From Deinococcus deserti VCD115 (GTDB taxonomy: Bacteria > Deinococcota > Deinococci > Deinococcales > Deinococcaceae), in assembly GCF_000020685.1 (NCBI RefSeq), contig NC_012527.1, positions 210,001 to 274,000 on the forward strand: DNA of 64,000 nucleotides, in the 5' to 3' direction. Below the pieces are notes generated by a model. That model saw nothing but the letters and a program-made list of their open reading frames with translations, made no database searches and had not been told where the DNA came from. Positions within the stretch are counted from its first letter, which is position 1; every line of letters starts with the position of its first letter. Positions 1 through 8,907 of this stretch are shown here, one piece after another. The position numbers and the translations under genes are program-made.

Positions 1-390
1 GTCTGTAACCCGCATCAGGAAACCAGAGAGCCAGCCCCCATAAAAGCCTGCCAACGCTCCCACCAGTGTCCCGACACTGACAGAGACAAGTACAGCGAAC
101 AGACCGACCATCAAGCTGATGCGCCCGCCCAGCATCAACCGGACCAGGACGTCCCGGCCGCTCTCGTCTGTGCCGAGAGGATGAGCCAGAGTGCTGGGCG
201 CCAACTGGCGGCCGAGATCAAGAACGTCTGGGTCAACGGGCCGCACGACCGGTCCAAGAAAGGCAAACAGCACGACCAGCACCAGAGTAGCAGCGGATAA
301 GGTAGCAACCGGATCGCGGCGAAGCCGCCGCCATGACCGCTGGGCTGGAGCCTGGGCCCGATGAGCACTCGTAATCGTCATCTCAGCCAT
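1..390 (-). CDS. Peptide/nickel-type ABC transporter permease (DppC-like), partial
   Basis: First 130 codons of an inner-membrane permease; the rest lies beyond the left edge. The frame starts at the ATG at 390-388. After a short basic cytoplasmic stretch comes a membrane segment, a periplasmic loop with HPLGTDESGRDVLVR (the GTDExGRD signature of DppC/OppC proteins), and further membrane helices. The start overlaps the end of the preceding permease gene by 8 bases (ATGGCTGA), so translation is probably coupled. With the DppB-like permease and the binding protein upstream it would form an importer for peptides or similar small solutes. ATP-binding subunits are not in the window and may follow to the left. 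Confidence 0.88.
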   Translation of the reverse strand, partial: MAEMTITSAHRAQAPAQRSWRRLRRDPVATLSAATLVLVVLFAFLGPVVRPVDPDVLDLGRQLAPSTLAHPLGTDESGRDVLVRLMLGGRISLMVGLFAVLVSVSVGTLVGALAGFYGGWLSGFLMRVTD

Positions 391-1339
391 CGGTGCGGAT
401 CCGGGGGTCAATGAGGGGATACACGAGGTCTACCAGCAGATTAAACAGCACGACCGCGGTGGCAACCACCAGCGTCACGCCCAGGATCAGGGGATAATCC
501 CGTCCCAGCGCTGCCTCGACGCTCAGACGACCCATTCCGGGCCAGGCGAAGATCGTTTCTGTGACGGCCGCCCCCCCGACCAGCCGGGGGAGTTGAAGGC
601 CGATGACCGTTACAACAGGAATCAGGGCGTTTTTGAGGACGTGGCGCAGGTGAACAGTTCGCTGGGGGAGCCCCTTGGCGCGGGCTGTCCGGACATGGTC
701 CAACTTGGCGGCGCTGCGGACACTGGAGCGGGTGTACCGCAGCAGTTCTGCGATGGACGCGCTCGCCAGCACGACTGCTGGCAGCAGGAGATGCCGCAGA
801 AGGTCAACCAGATTACCCTCCATACCCGTGGTGTACATGCCGCCCGCTGGCAGAACTGGACGCAAGACAGCCAGGGCGATGATCAGGATCAGGCCCAACC
901 AGAAGACTGGGATGGCCAGCACCACCACACTGATGAAACTGACGATACGGTCAATCCAGGAATGGGGCCGAAGACCACTGAGCGTGCCGAGGGGAACGGC
1001 GACGAGCAGCGTAAGCGTCAGGGCCGCGCCTGCCAGGATCAGCGTGTTGCCGATTCGCGAGGCGATGACCTGGGTGGTGGGTGTCCCGAACAGGAAGCTC
1101 TCGCCAAGGTCGCCGCGCAGGGCGTTGCCCACGAATTTGAGGAACTGGACCGGCAGGGGGTCGTTCAGGCCCAGTCTCGCCTCTATGGCCGCCCGTTCGG
1201 CATCCCGCAGGGCTGGGTCGGCCAGAGCCGCCGGCCCGCCGGGGGCCAGCCGGACGATAAAAAACGTCACGACGGCCACCACAGCGAGAACCACCAGCGC
1301 GTGGACGACGCGGCGGGCAATATAGCCGGGGCTGAGCAT
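383..1339 (-). CDS. Peptide/nickel-type ABC transporter permease (DppB-like)
   Basis: A 318-residue inner-membrane permease of the DppB/OppB family, full length. It opens with the family's first helix (IARRVVHALVVLAVVAVVTFF) followed by RLAPGGPA, the usual R-x-x-PG-P segment. It carries the EAA loop around residues 205-230 (RTARAKGLPQRTVHLRHVLKNAL) that contacts the ATPase, then ETIFAWPGMGRL, a DppB hallmark. It lies one base from the binding-protein gene (shared base at 1339) and overlaps the DppC-like gene by 8 bases, so the three are one operon. Substrate cannot be read from the sequence; the neighbouring M28-like hydrolase suggests peptides. Confidence 0.93.
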   Translation of the reverse strand: MLSPGYIARRVVHALVVLAVVAVVTFFIVRLAPGGPAALADPALRDAERAAIEARLGLNDPLPVQFLKFVGNALRGDLGESFLFGTPTTQVIASRIGNTLILAGAALTLTLLVAVPLGTLSGLRPHSWIDRIVSFISVVVLAIPVFWLGLILIIALAVLRPVLPAGGMYTTGMEGNLVDLLRHLLLPAVVLASASIAELLRYTRSSVRSAAKLDHVRTARAKGLPQRTVHLRHVLKNALIPVVTVIGLQLPRLVGGAAVTETIFAWPGMGRLSVEAALGRDYPLILGVTLVVATAVVLFNLLVDLVYPLIDPRIRTDG

Positions 1340-2877
1340 CAGCGCAGCTGAAAACGCTCGGTGTACCGGAGGGCGTCGCGGATGCCCAGATCTGGAACAC
1401 CGGTCAGGTCCTTATTGATGGCCTGTATTTCCTTGGGATAGTACAAGACGAGCACCGGCGGATCCTGCATGGTCAGGCGCTGATAGGCGTTGTAGATGTT
1501 CTTGCGGGCTTTCGGATCGACCGTCTCACGCCCGCGCTTGAGCAGGGAGTCGGCCCGCGCATTGCTCCAGGACGCCTCGTTGTTGTCCTGGCCGGTGGCG
1601 TAGAACGAGTATTGATCGGGATCGGGCGGCGTCGTCCACCAGATCAGGTTGGCGTCGTACTTGCCGGGAATCAGGTAATCGCGCACCAGGGTACCGAATT
1701 CCAGGGTTTGCAGGGTCACGTCCATTCCGATCTTCTTGAGATCCTGCTGCACAGCCAGCGCCGCCTGCTCACGGGTCGCGTTGCCCTTGTCCACAATCAG
1801 TGTGAACTTGAAGGGTTCGCCTTTAGAGTTCACCAGCGTGCCCCGCGCATTGGGTTTCCAGCCGGCTTGAGCGAGCAGCTTGAGGGCTTGCGCCGGATTG
1901 TAGGCGATGGGTTTGATGGATTTGTCGTAGTAGGTGCGCAGCGCGGTGGGAATGGTTCCGGTAGGGTAGTCCGCGTAGCCTTTCAGAATGCCGTCGATGA
2001 TGGCCTTGCGGTTGACCGCATACTGCATGGCCTCACGCACCTTGGGAGCCGTGAACAGGGGATTTTTCAGGTTGAAGAACACCAGGAAGTGCTGGATGGC
2101 GTTAGCTTCTTTAATGGCAATGTTCGGCACATTCTGCACGCTGGCCAGGTTGCTCGGCTCCAGGGTCGCCCAGTCGAGCTGGCCCGATCGCAGCTGCGCC
2201 ACCTGCGTGTTCAGATCCGGGACGATCTTGAAGGTGATTCCAGCGAGCTTAGGGTCGCCCCTGTAGTAGTCCTTGTTCGCCACGAGGGTCACGCTGGCGC
2301 CCGGAACAACGCGCGAAACCTTGAATGGCCCGGTGCCGATGGGCAGCTGACGATTGAAGGCCGTATTGGAGCTGAGATCTTTGCCTTCCAGCAGGTGTTT
2401 CGGCAAAATACCGGCATTGTGCCCGAGAAGGATCAGAAAAGGCGCGAAGGGCCGGGAGAGGACGAATCTGACCGTGTGATTGCCCCGCGCTTCCACGGAT
2501 TTGATGGAATTAAAGTCCGACGCCAGCCGTGAGCCACTCTTGGGATCGATGGCCGTTTTAAAGGTGTAAACAACGTCTTGGGCTGTAAACGGCTTGCCGT
2601 CGTGCCAGCGGACGTCGTCGCGCAGGACAAAGGTATAGACCAGACCGCCATTCGTGATCGTCCAGCTCTTGGCCAGATCCGGCACCGGCTGGAGGTTCTC
2701 GTCTGGCCTCACCAGACCAGGGAAAATCACCTTGTTCACGAGGATGCTGCCCAGGTCCGGCGCGATCAGCGGGTTCATGATCGGATCGTTGATCAGTGGC
2801 AGCTGGAGAATGTTGGCTTGCGCGCCTGCCACACCACACACGAGGGCGAAGCCCAGAGCCATCAGCGTACGATTCAT
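1339..2877 (-). CDS. ABC transporter substrate-binding protein, peptide/nickel family (SBP_bac_5)
   Basis: A 512-residue secreted solute-binding protein of the oligopeptide/dipeptide class. The first about 19 residues (MNRTLMALGFALVCGVAGAQ) form a signal peptide with an A-x-A type cleavage site and no lipobox Cys. The mature part shows family hallmarks: LAKSWTITNGGLVYTFVLRD, WHDGKPFTAQDVVYTF, and GTGPFKV. It captures the substrate outside the cytoplasmic membrane and delivers it to the two permeases encoded after it. Its start overlaps the stop of the M28-like gene by four bases (ATGA at 2874-2877). No substrate assignment is possible from sequence. Confidence 0.93.
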   Translation of the reverse strand: MNRTLMALGFALVCGVAGAQANILQLPLINDPIMNPLIAPDLGSILVNKVIFPGLVRPDENLQPVPDLAKSWTITNGGLVYTFVLRDDVRWHDGKPFTAQDVVYTFKTAIDPKSGSRLASDFNSIKSVEARGNHTVRFVLSRPFAPFLILLGHNAGILPKHLLEGKDLSSNTAFNRQLPIGTGPFKVSRVVPGASVTLVANKDYYRGDPKLAGITFKIVPDLNTQVAQLRSGQLDWATLEPSNLASVQNVPNIAIKEANAIQHFLVFFNLKNPLFTAPKVREAMQYAVNRKAIIDGILKGYADYPTGTIPTALRTYYDKSIKPIAYNPAQALKLLAQAGWKPNARGTLVNSKGEPFKFTLIVDKGNATREQAALAVQQDLKKIGMDVTLQTLEFGTLVRDYLIPGKYDANLIWWTTPPDPDQYSFYATGQDNNEASWSNARADSLLKRGRETVDPKARKNIYNAYQRLTMQDPPVLVLYYPKEIQAINKDLTGVPDLGIRDALRYTERFQLR

Positions 2878-4646
2878 GATGTTCCTCCTTTGACGGGAAG
2901 CTCAAGGTGATTCAGGGCGTCTCTGACGGCAACCTGGGCATCCCCGAGGTGCGCGAGCAGGCGATTGAGTCCTCTGGTGGCGTGGGTCAGAATGAAGCCG
3001 CGCTGATAGTCGTCGGCGCTCTGCAGGGTCTGGAGTACGGCGAGATCAGGCAGAGGAGGCACATGCTCTGCCGGGTCGTGGAAGAAGGCAGGTGACCGCG
3101 TGTAGTTGGCCTGCACAAGGTGACGAGCAACGGTGATAAGAGCGAAATTCACACGCCGAACCTGGGGGGAAGTGAGGGACTCTCCATTCAGGCTGCGCGC
3201 TGCTCGCATCAATTCACGCACGTCGGTTCTCAGCGTCTCGACGGCGTCCCTCACTCGGCCGAGGTCGACGGCCGTCCCGATCCCCTCGCCATACTCTGCG
3301 ATCGTCTGATCGAACTCGTTGAGGGTCTGGACATAGTCGAAAGGGATAATCGTCTGGTTTGCCGTTCGGTAGGCCGACAGCAGGTAAATCTTGATGTCTT
3401 TGAGCAGGATGTCCCGGTCGGCCACCTCTAGGGTGTCATCCTCGGTGTGCCAGGCGATGTTGCCGCCGCAGCCACCGACCGCGTAGTAATCCTTCTCAGC
3501 GCGCAAGTCATCAGGCATGGTGGACAACAGCATGAAAAAGCCGCTGAGACCAATGTTATTGAAGGAGTAGTCACCGGCCCGCACGGGCCGCTCGGCCTGC
3601 ATGTCCTGTCCAGTCACGTCGCGGATGATGTCCCCCGCCCAGGCAGTGGCCTCGGCCATGACGCTGACATCCTTGTATTCAGTGGCCCAGCGACATCCCG
3701 GCGAGTCACAGTTGATCTGGGCGATGCAGTTGCGGTACAGCTCAAGGGCGAAGTGATCGGCAAACCACGTGCTGCCCGCGTAGCGGCCAGTAGAGTGTCC
3801 AGGCCACCACGCGATGCGCACGCTGCGGCGGAGTTGGGCGCGGTTGTTCCAGAGATTCCGGGCCACCTCCAGGAGCGTTGCGTCGCCGACAGCGTTGTCA
3901 CCGACCCCGTAGTCCCATGAATCGTAATGGCCGTGCAGGAGGACGAAACTCTTCGGGTCTTCCGTGCCGGGAATGGTCACGACAGGCACGGGAGACACGA
4001 ACCAGCCTTCCTCCAGGTTGGTCTTGAAGACCGCCTCGGCGCCCGCTCTGGCCAGATCGATCAGCCGGTCGCCATCGGGCCGGTTCACATTGGCGACGGC
4101 CACCCGGGGTTTACGTGGCAAATCGTGTAGGTCGGGCGTTCCCCAAATGCTGGTGCAGATGCCCCAGTGCGCGCGGGCTCCGGGGTTGATGGCGATGACC
4201 CCGAGCGCGCCACGATGTTCAAGCTCCCGGATCTTGCCCGGCATCCCGAAGCCCTCCGTGACCACGATCTTTCCGGCGACATCCACCTCGCCGTCGAGCA
4301 GTGAGCTGGAGAACATGTCGTCGGCGTTTGCTGCGTACTGGCTGGGCTGATACACCAGTGGAGCGGTCAATCCCTCCGGGAAGATTGCGCTCATGGCCAT
4401 GGGTTTGGCCGAGAAGGTCGTGCCGCCGACCGATACACTGGCCTGTCCGGGCAAGCTCAGGAACAGCTCAGGCTGATGAATCTCAACCGGAATGCCAAGT
4501 TCTCGCAGGTGTCGCTCGATGTGCTCTGCGGCGCGCCGTACGTCGTTGGGGTGCTCCCGCTTGAGGGTAGAGAACGTCGTGATCAGTTCCCACGGTCGGT
4601 CGAGTGTGACGGCATCGAGAAGCTGACGTTCTTCGGCGCGCAGCAT
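2874..4646 (-). CDS. M28-family peptidase-like protein with altered metal-site motif
   Basis: A 590-residue protein with an N-terminal region, a PA-type insert (about 120-230) and an M28 zinc-aminopeptidase fold. Metal-site residues expected in M28 are visible: H240 and D242 in HGHYDSW, D250 in GDNAVGD, D314 in NCDSPG and H400 in AWHTEDD. The usual catalytic and zinc-binding Glu-Glu pair (GEExGLxGS) is replaced by PGHSTGRYAGS (residues 282-292), so both glutamates are missing. There is no signal peptide, so it should act in the cytoplasm, perhaps on imported peptides or amides. It is the first gene of the ABC operon; GGGAG six bases before the ATG supports the start. It may be a divergent hydrolase subfamily rather than a dead enzyme. 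Confidence 0.85.
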   Translation of the reverse strand: MLRAEERQLLDAVTLDRPWELITTFSTLKREHPNDVRRAAEHIERHLRELGIPVEIHQPELFLSLPGQASVSVGGTTFSAKPMAMSAIFPEGLTAPLVYQPSQYAANADDMFSSSLLDGEVDVAGKIVVTEGFGMPGKIRELEHRGALGVIAINPGARAHWGICTSIWGTPDLHDLPRKPRVAVANVNRPDGDRLIDLARAGAEAVFKTNLEEGWFVSPVPVVTIPGTEDPKSFVLLHGHYDSWDYGVGDNAVGDATLLEVARNLWNNRAQLRRSVRIAWWPGHSTGRYAGSTWFADHFALELYRNCIAQINCDSPGCRWATEYKDVSVMAEATAWAGDIIRDVTGQDMQAERPVRAGDYSFNNIGLSGFFMLLSTMPDDLRAEKDYYAVGGCGGNIAWHTEDDTLEVADRDILLKDIKIYLLSAYRTANQTIIPFDYVQTLNEFDQTIAEYGEGIGTAVDLGRVRDAVETLRTDVRELMRAARSLNGESLTSPQVRRVNFALITVARHLVQANYTRSPAFFHDPAEHVPPLPDLAVLQTLQSADDYQRGFILTHATRGLNRLLAHLGDAQVAVRDALNHLELPVKGGTS

Positions 4647-4660
4647 AACATCTCCCTGTG

Positions 4661-4685
4661 ATTCACCAGATGAATTAACGGTTCA
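4661..4685. promoter_or_regulatory. Two overlapping palindromes, putative IclR operator
   Basis: Between the divergent M28-like gene and the IclR gene lie ATTCA-CCAGA-TGAAT (4661-4675, perfect 5-5-5 palindrome) and TGAA-TTAACGG-TTCA (4671-4685), sharing the half-site TGAA. IclR regulators commonly bind 15-bp palindromes in such divergent intergenic regions, so the IclR protein encoded next door is the natural candidate. The function is inferred. Confidence 0.5.
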
Positions 4686-4725
4686 CTCAATGGATTGTTG
4701 TTTGCGTGTAGTGTGAGGTCACCGT

Positions 4726-5568
4726 ATGAGAAAGTCAAGTCCAATGCACGATTCACCGCCTGAATACATCATTTCCGCATTGGAGGACGGCCTCCGGGTG
4801 CTTGCATTAGTCGGGCAGACTCCTGCACTCAAAATTCCGCAGCTCGCTGCACAGGCGGGCATGACCAAAAGCAAGGTCTACCGCATCCTCCAGACGTTGG
4901 CCCATCTGGGTTACGTCAGGCTCGACGACGACCACGCCGCTCACCTGGGGTCTGCCGCGTTGATCCTGGGGCAGCAGGCTCAAGAGCAGCACTCACTGAC
5001 CCAGACCGCGCGGCCAGTGCTTGATGATCTGGCTCGACATACGGGTGAGAATATTCATCTTGTGGTGCGCGAGGGGCAGCACTCCCTGGTGATCGACGTA
5101 CGCACCTCCCCTCATCCCGTCCGGATGTTTGCCCGGGTCGGCCGGATCGGGCCCCTGCACGCTGGGGGCTCGTCCAAGGTGCTCCTGGCTTATGCACCGG
5201 ACAAGGTTCTCGCCGACCTGCTCCGCACGCCACTCGAACGGTTCACATCCAGCACCATTACGGATCCAGCAGTCCTGGAGCGGGAGCTGCATAAAATTCG
5301 GGTCGACGGTGTTCACGTCGCCATCTCCGATCTCGAGGAGGAGACGTTCTCGATTGCTGCCCCAATCTTCGATTTTCAAGGCCAGGTGGTGGCCTCGTTA
5401 AGTGTTGCCGGTCCCTTGATGCGGCTCAACGAGGAAAAGCAGAGGCAGTATCTGGAAGGCGTGAGAGCGGCAAGTAAGCAGCTCTCGATGAAGCTGGGGA
5501 TGACTCCAGACAAGTATGACCGTAAGCCAGATGGCCACGTCGCAAGTCGCTCCCTTCATCACCGATAA
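4726..5568 (+). CDS. IclR-family transcriptional regulator
   Basis: A 280-residue regulator. Residues about 15-75 form the winged helix-turn-helix (LRVLALVGQTPALKIPQLAAQ followed by GMTKSKVYRILQTLAHLGYV), and about 90-260 the IclR effector domain, with typical segments RPVLDDLARHTGENIHL, RIGPLHAGGSSKVLLAY and EEETFSIAAPIFDFQG. The ATG at 4726 is preceded by GAGG at a good distance; a second in-frame ATG at 4744 is possible. It is divergent from the M28/ABC operon, with palindromes between them, so local control of that operon is likely. The effector is unknown. Confidence 0.9.
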   Translation: MRKSSPMHDSPPEYIISALEDGLRVLALVGQTPALKIPQLAAQAGMTKSKVYRILQTLAHLGYVRLDDDHAAHLGSAALILGQQAQEQHSLTQTARPVLDDLARHTGENIHLVVREGQHSLVIDVRTSPHPVRMFARVGRIGPLHAGGSSKVLLAYAPDKVLADLLRTPLERFTSSTITDPAVLERELHKIRVDGVHVAISDLEEETFSIAAPIFDFQGQVVASLSVAGPLMRLNEEKQRQYLEGVRAASKQLSMKLGMTPDKYDRKPDGHVASRSLHHR

Positions 5569-5828
5569 AAAGGCCCAGAACAACACGACCGCCATATCAG
5601 AAACGATGGCGTCGGTAAGCACCAGCAAGTAGCACCCGTCATTGAGTGATCGGCTGCCTCGTCGTCCTGCAGGGTACGGCCGATCCTACTGACGTAATCC
5701 ACCAGCACTTCACAGTCCGCATTCGTGCTCCGGTGGTTCGTGATCGCACACCGGAGCACGAAGCGCCCTTCCAACCGAGTGCTCGACAGCATCGCTATGC
5801 CTGACTCCTGAAGTTGTGTCAGCAGCCT
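5559..5828 (-). pseudogene. Remnant of the C-terminus of a PLP-dependent decarboxylase
   Basis: On the minus strand the frame reads [20 protein letters not shown] and then [13 protein letters not shown]. This matches the C-terminal end of group II PLP decarboxylases (aromatic amino acid/tyrosine decarboxylase type), where xGxxxLSxTRLxGRxVLRxxIxNxRT is conserved. Immediately upstream the frame meets a stop, and no lysine-bearing catalytic core is present, so only a tail survives. An overlapping frame (80 codons from 5952) has no recognisable homology. The stretch 5830-6117 contains nothing else I recognise. Confidence 0.55.
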
Positions 5829-6117
5829 GACTACACTTCAAAGCGTGTGACGTGCAGCAGAAAGTCGACTCCTGTAGCAACCGAACGATGGGGGCATCTT
5901 CCGGGCTCAGTGTCAGGTAAGGCAGCAGAAACCCGTACGTTTCCTCGTCCACATCACTCGGGTAGGCACGCCGGCTCAGCCCTCATTCTGCTTCGCGCAG
6001 AGCCATCCCCCTAAAATTCGACCACCTTCTCTCCAGCCTGTAAGGTTATCTACCTGCAGCAACTCACTCGGCCACTCAGTCCAGATCCAACGCACACAAC
6101 CGGCCATGACTGAGTCA

Positions 6118-6924
6118 TCAGTGGCTTGGGGTGAAGCTGACGTAATCGACGAGCATGTACTGGGTGCCTGCTGTGCTTTTGCCCCCCCACAGTGTGGAGT
6201 TTGTCGGCCACAGGTTGAACATCAGGTGCGCTTCGGTCGCCGGCACCACGCTGGTGATCGTGCGTTTGAGCACGCCGTCGATATAGAAGTCCACCTTGGT
6301 GGGCGCCCAGTCCCAGCGGTACGTGTGGAAGTCCTGCGACAGGTCGGTGCCGGTACCGCCAGTGCCGTAGTCATGACGGTTGGTGGTCTGCCAGGTGCCG
6401 ATCCAGTCGGTGGTGCGGTTTTGCCCTTCGATTTCGTGGTCGATTTCGGTCTGCGAATCATTGACGAAGTTGAAAAAGGCGGTGATGTTGCCGCTCACAC
6501 CATGGCCACGCACGGCAGGGTTGGCGCTGCTGCTGGCGGCGCGCAGACGGGCTTCATACCGTCCATAGCCGTATTTGGCGTGGGTGGCGAGTTCGGCAGC
6601 GCTGGCGACCAGACCAGGGGTGACATCGAGCTTCATGACAAGGTAGCCGCCGCTGACGGTGACGTTCGCGGGGTTCCAGGTGCCGTTCAGGCCGTCTTTG
6701 GCCCAGAAGGGTTTCCAGCCGCTGTTCGACAGGGCCCAGCGGGTGGTGTCAAGAGCGTTGAAGTCGTCTCGCCAGCTGCCGACGATGGAACTCCGGATAG
6801 GGCTTTTGGTAGCCACATTAACGTTGGATGCCTGAGCCTCAGGAGCCTCAGGAGCGCTCGAGCAGGAAGCGAGCAGCAGGCTCAAAACAGCAGCAACGAC
6901 CAAAGGGTTGAATGCATAGAGCAT
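6118..6924 (-). CDS. Secreted family-16 glycoside hydrolase (lipoprotein)
   Basis: A 268-residue beta-glucanase-like protein. Residues 1-20 are a lipoprotein signal with lipobox LLAS-C21, so it is probably lipid-anchored outside the cell. The GH16 catalytic motif is E160-I-D162-H-E164 (EIDHEIEG), which supplies nucleophile, assisting aspartate and acid/base. Flanking segments (YGYGRYEARLRA, FHTYRWDWAPTKVDFYIDG, MFNLWP) are standard for GH16, whose members cut beta-1,3 or beta-1,3-1,4 glucans, agar-like or related polysaccharides. The exact substrate cannot be read. The gene has a c-di-GMP-I riboswitch immediately upstream, so export or remodelling of surface polysaccharide is a sensible role. 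Confidence 0.9.
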   Translation of the reverse strand: MLYAFNPLVVAAVLSLLLASCSSAPEAPEAQASNVNVATKSPIRSSIVGSWRDDFNALDTTRWALSNSGWKPFWAKDGLNGTWNPANVTVSGGYLVMKLDVTPGLVASAAELATHAKYGYGRYEARLRAASSSANPAVRGHGVSGNITAFFNFVNDSQTEIDHEIEGQNRTTDWIGTWQTTNRHDYGTGGTGTDLSQDFHTYRWDWAPTKVDFYIDGVLKRTITSVVPATEAHLMFNLWPTNSTLWGGKSTAGTQYMLVDYVSFTPSH

Positions 6925-6934
6925 GGGTACGGTA

Positions 6935-7028
6935 CTCCCTTGTTTTCGGTAACTCGGCCGACCTCGTGGGTCCCGGTAGCTTTGCGTCTCCGTCTCGCGG
7001 CGGATTTGCCTTTTTCGGTTTCAGGGAG
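6935..7028 (-). promoter_or_regulatory. Cyclic di-GMP-I (GEMM) riboswitch of the GH16 gene
   Basis: Read on the minus strand this leader has the c-di-GMP-I signature: GGCAAATCC, a P2 stem capped by a GCGA tetraloop, GAGACGCAAAGC, CCGGGACC, and GGTCGGCCGAGTTACCG. The base equivalent to G20 of the Vibrio Vc2 aptamer is G, which fits c-di-GMP rather than cGAMP. The Shine-Dalgarno AGGGAG (plus-strand 6935-6940) is complementary to CTCCCT just 5' of the aptamer (7023-7028). Closing this helix would hide the ribosome-binding site. A further hairpin (AACCCA/TGGGTT) lies upstream near 7040. Confidence 0.88.
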
Positions 7029-7406
7029 GAACCCACACCTGGGTTCATCACCGCCTGCAACTCAAGTCTCCTTAACTTGCAGATGCTCTACAATAACGAG
7101 TATCTCAGAAATGTCAATTGATTTCTTATAAAGAATCCATAAATGAAGGCGACACATGATTGGACAAAATTGCCCTGAATACAGGCAATTTCTCCTTCTC
7201 TGTCTATGAGCAGGATGGCGCAAGATTCTCCTGAACTATTATCTTCATAAAGCCAGCGCTTGCGCCGCAATTCTGCCTGGCTTCGGGCCTCATACAAGGG
7301 CTACTCACACCTCAAGCCAGAAAATTGTGCCGTACACTTCACCTCAATTTACTTCGCCACAAATCGACCACACTGACGCAACTCGGCATCTTATGCTGAA
7401 GCTCCC

Positions 7407-7826
7407 ATGCCTGTCGCGCCTTCGCATTTCCTTCTCGTGGACGACAATCCCATAGACCTCCTCCTTGCTCAGGAAGCTTTCCATGAGGTCTGCCCCTCCT
7501 GCGCTTTGACCGCCGCTCACAGCGGCCACGAAGCCCTCAAACTTCTAAAATCCACGCCCCTTCCGGACGTGATCCTGCTTGATATCAATATGCCCGGGAT
7601 CACCGGCTTCGAGATGCTCGAATATCTCAAACAGGACCGCAGACTCCGCCACATTCCGGTGGTGATGCTTTCCTCCTCAAGCGCGCAGCGGGACATTCAC
7701 GAGGCGTACAGCCTGCATGCCAGCTCTTACCTCGTAAAATCCTCAGAGTTCGCGACGTTCCTCCACCAGATCGACGCATTTCTAACTTATTGGCAAGCCA
7801 GCCGAGTACCTTTCTTTAGAGAATGA
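7407..7826 (+). CDS. Single-domain response regulator (CheY/Rcp1-like)
   Basis: A 139-residue stand-alone receiver domain. The acidic pocket is D12-D13 (LLVDDNP), the phosphoryl acceptor D59 (LLDINMPG), the switch Ser in VVMLSSSS (about 89) and the invariant K111 (YLVKSS). There is no output domain, so it should work as a phospho-relay partner or by protein contact, as Rcp1-type proteins do for phytochrome kinases. The start is preceded not by a clear Shine-Dalgarno but by TATGCT nine bases upstream, so its mRNA may be almost leaderless. No histidine kinase gene is adjacent. Confidence 0.9.
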   Translation: MPVAPSHFLLVDDNPIDLLLAQEAFHEVCPSCALTAAHSGHEALKLLKSTPLPDVILLDINMPGITGFEMLEYLKQDRRLRHIPVVMLSSSSAQRDIHEAYSLHASSYLVKSSEFATFLHQIDAFLTYWQASRVPFFRE

Positions 7827-8907
7827 GACATATTTGGTCGTACAACAGCAAGCGCTGAACGGCACACAAGGCAAATCTCGCCCTTTCAGGAAGACCAACC
7901 AATAGAATGAATATGTCCTGGAATAAGCAAGGTCGTATAAGCGATGGGTAATGCCTTAGTCGCGCCTAAATACAGGTGAGCAATGCCTTCCTCAGCTGTA
8001 TTGGACCTTCCAGGCGATACAGGCCTAAATATCTTCTCCCGTGCTTGAACCCACCACTGGTCAGGCAGACAAGTACTATGCAGGAGCACCTTGGGCGCTT
8101 ACTAATAGAGTGAGCTCACGGGCGGTTGAGGACTTGCCCGTGCGAATGGCCATAGCCAAACCACTTCCAGTTCGGAAAAGGCTGACCTGATTACTGAAAG
8201 ATCTGTTCCCGCAACAAACAGGAACATTTGAGAAGCAGTAAAGACTATTGGGAGACAAATCAATGCAGCTTTCTATGCCTGTAATACTTCCTTTTTGAGA
8301 ATACACTGTTTCATTCCTTGCTCTTATCCCCTTTTGGTTCCTCTTTTTGTAAGTGGAAGGGCCCCTGACGCGCAATGATGTTGCGTATATCTTACAGGTG
8401 AAAAGGCCGTTGTGAAGTGGCGCCAATAACACCAGTCGGTCCTAAATGAAGTTGGCAGGAGCTGGCGTCCAGTTTCCCTGCGATATGACTATGATATCCA
8501 CACCCAGAAAAAAGGGCCCAAACAACCTGAATACGAGTGGTCGGGGCAACAAAATTTCCTGTTGAGTCCTTCATCTAAGGCAGTCAACTCCTTAAAAAAG
8601 AAAATGCTGGATCAACCTGAAAACCAATCAGGAGATAGATGGCACTCCCAACCATACCTGGGCGGCAATGAGATAGATCTTTGGGATGACACATTCCCGG
8701 TTCGAAGCAGATGATCTTTTTGAAGCAGCACAGCCCACTTGAGGATGTAAGGCATTTGTAATGCTGACAGCTGGACTATACCAGGCAACTCTTCTTGATG
8801 TCAGACGAAGAACCCTGTGACCCTATGCATTTCGGCTGATCACCTAGGGATACACGGGGAAGTTAATAGGTGTAGCAATTATCTGATTTTCGTGTACTCT
8901 GGGATCA
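7827..8907. other. Gene-poor stretch of about 1.1 kb, AT-richer than its surroundings
   Basis: Only short frames without Shine-Dalgarno or homology occur here on either strand, and base composition is visibly less GC-rich than in neighbouring genes. I recognise no RNA gene, IS end or protein remnant. It may be decayed DNA of foreign origin. The last bases carry the promoter of the next gene (TACTCT at about 8896-8901). Confidence 0.5.

Noticed and set aside
593..1351. Long open frame antisense to the permease gene
   Set aside because: GC-rich shadow: low-complexity Gln/Gly/Asp-rich translation, no start signal. The opposite strand has a full DppB protein. The same applies to frames at 10557-11912 (-), 19639-20886 (+), 21087-22040 (+) and 42353-43963 (-).
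6935..7028. cGAMP-sensing GEMM variant
   Set aside because: The cGAMP subgroup has A at the position of Vc2 G20. Both copies here have G by my alignment.
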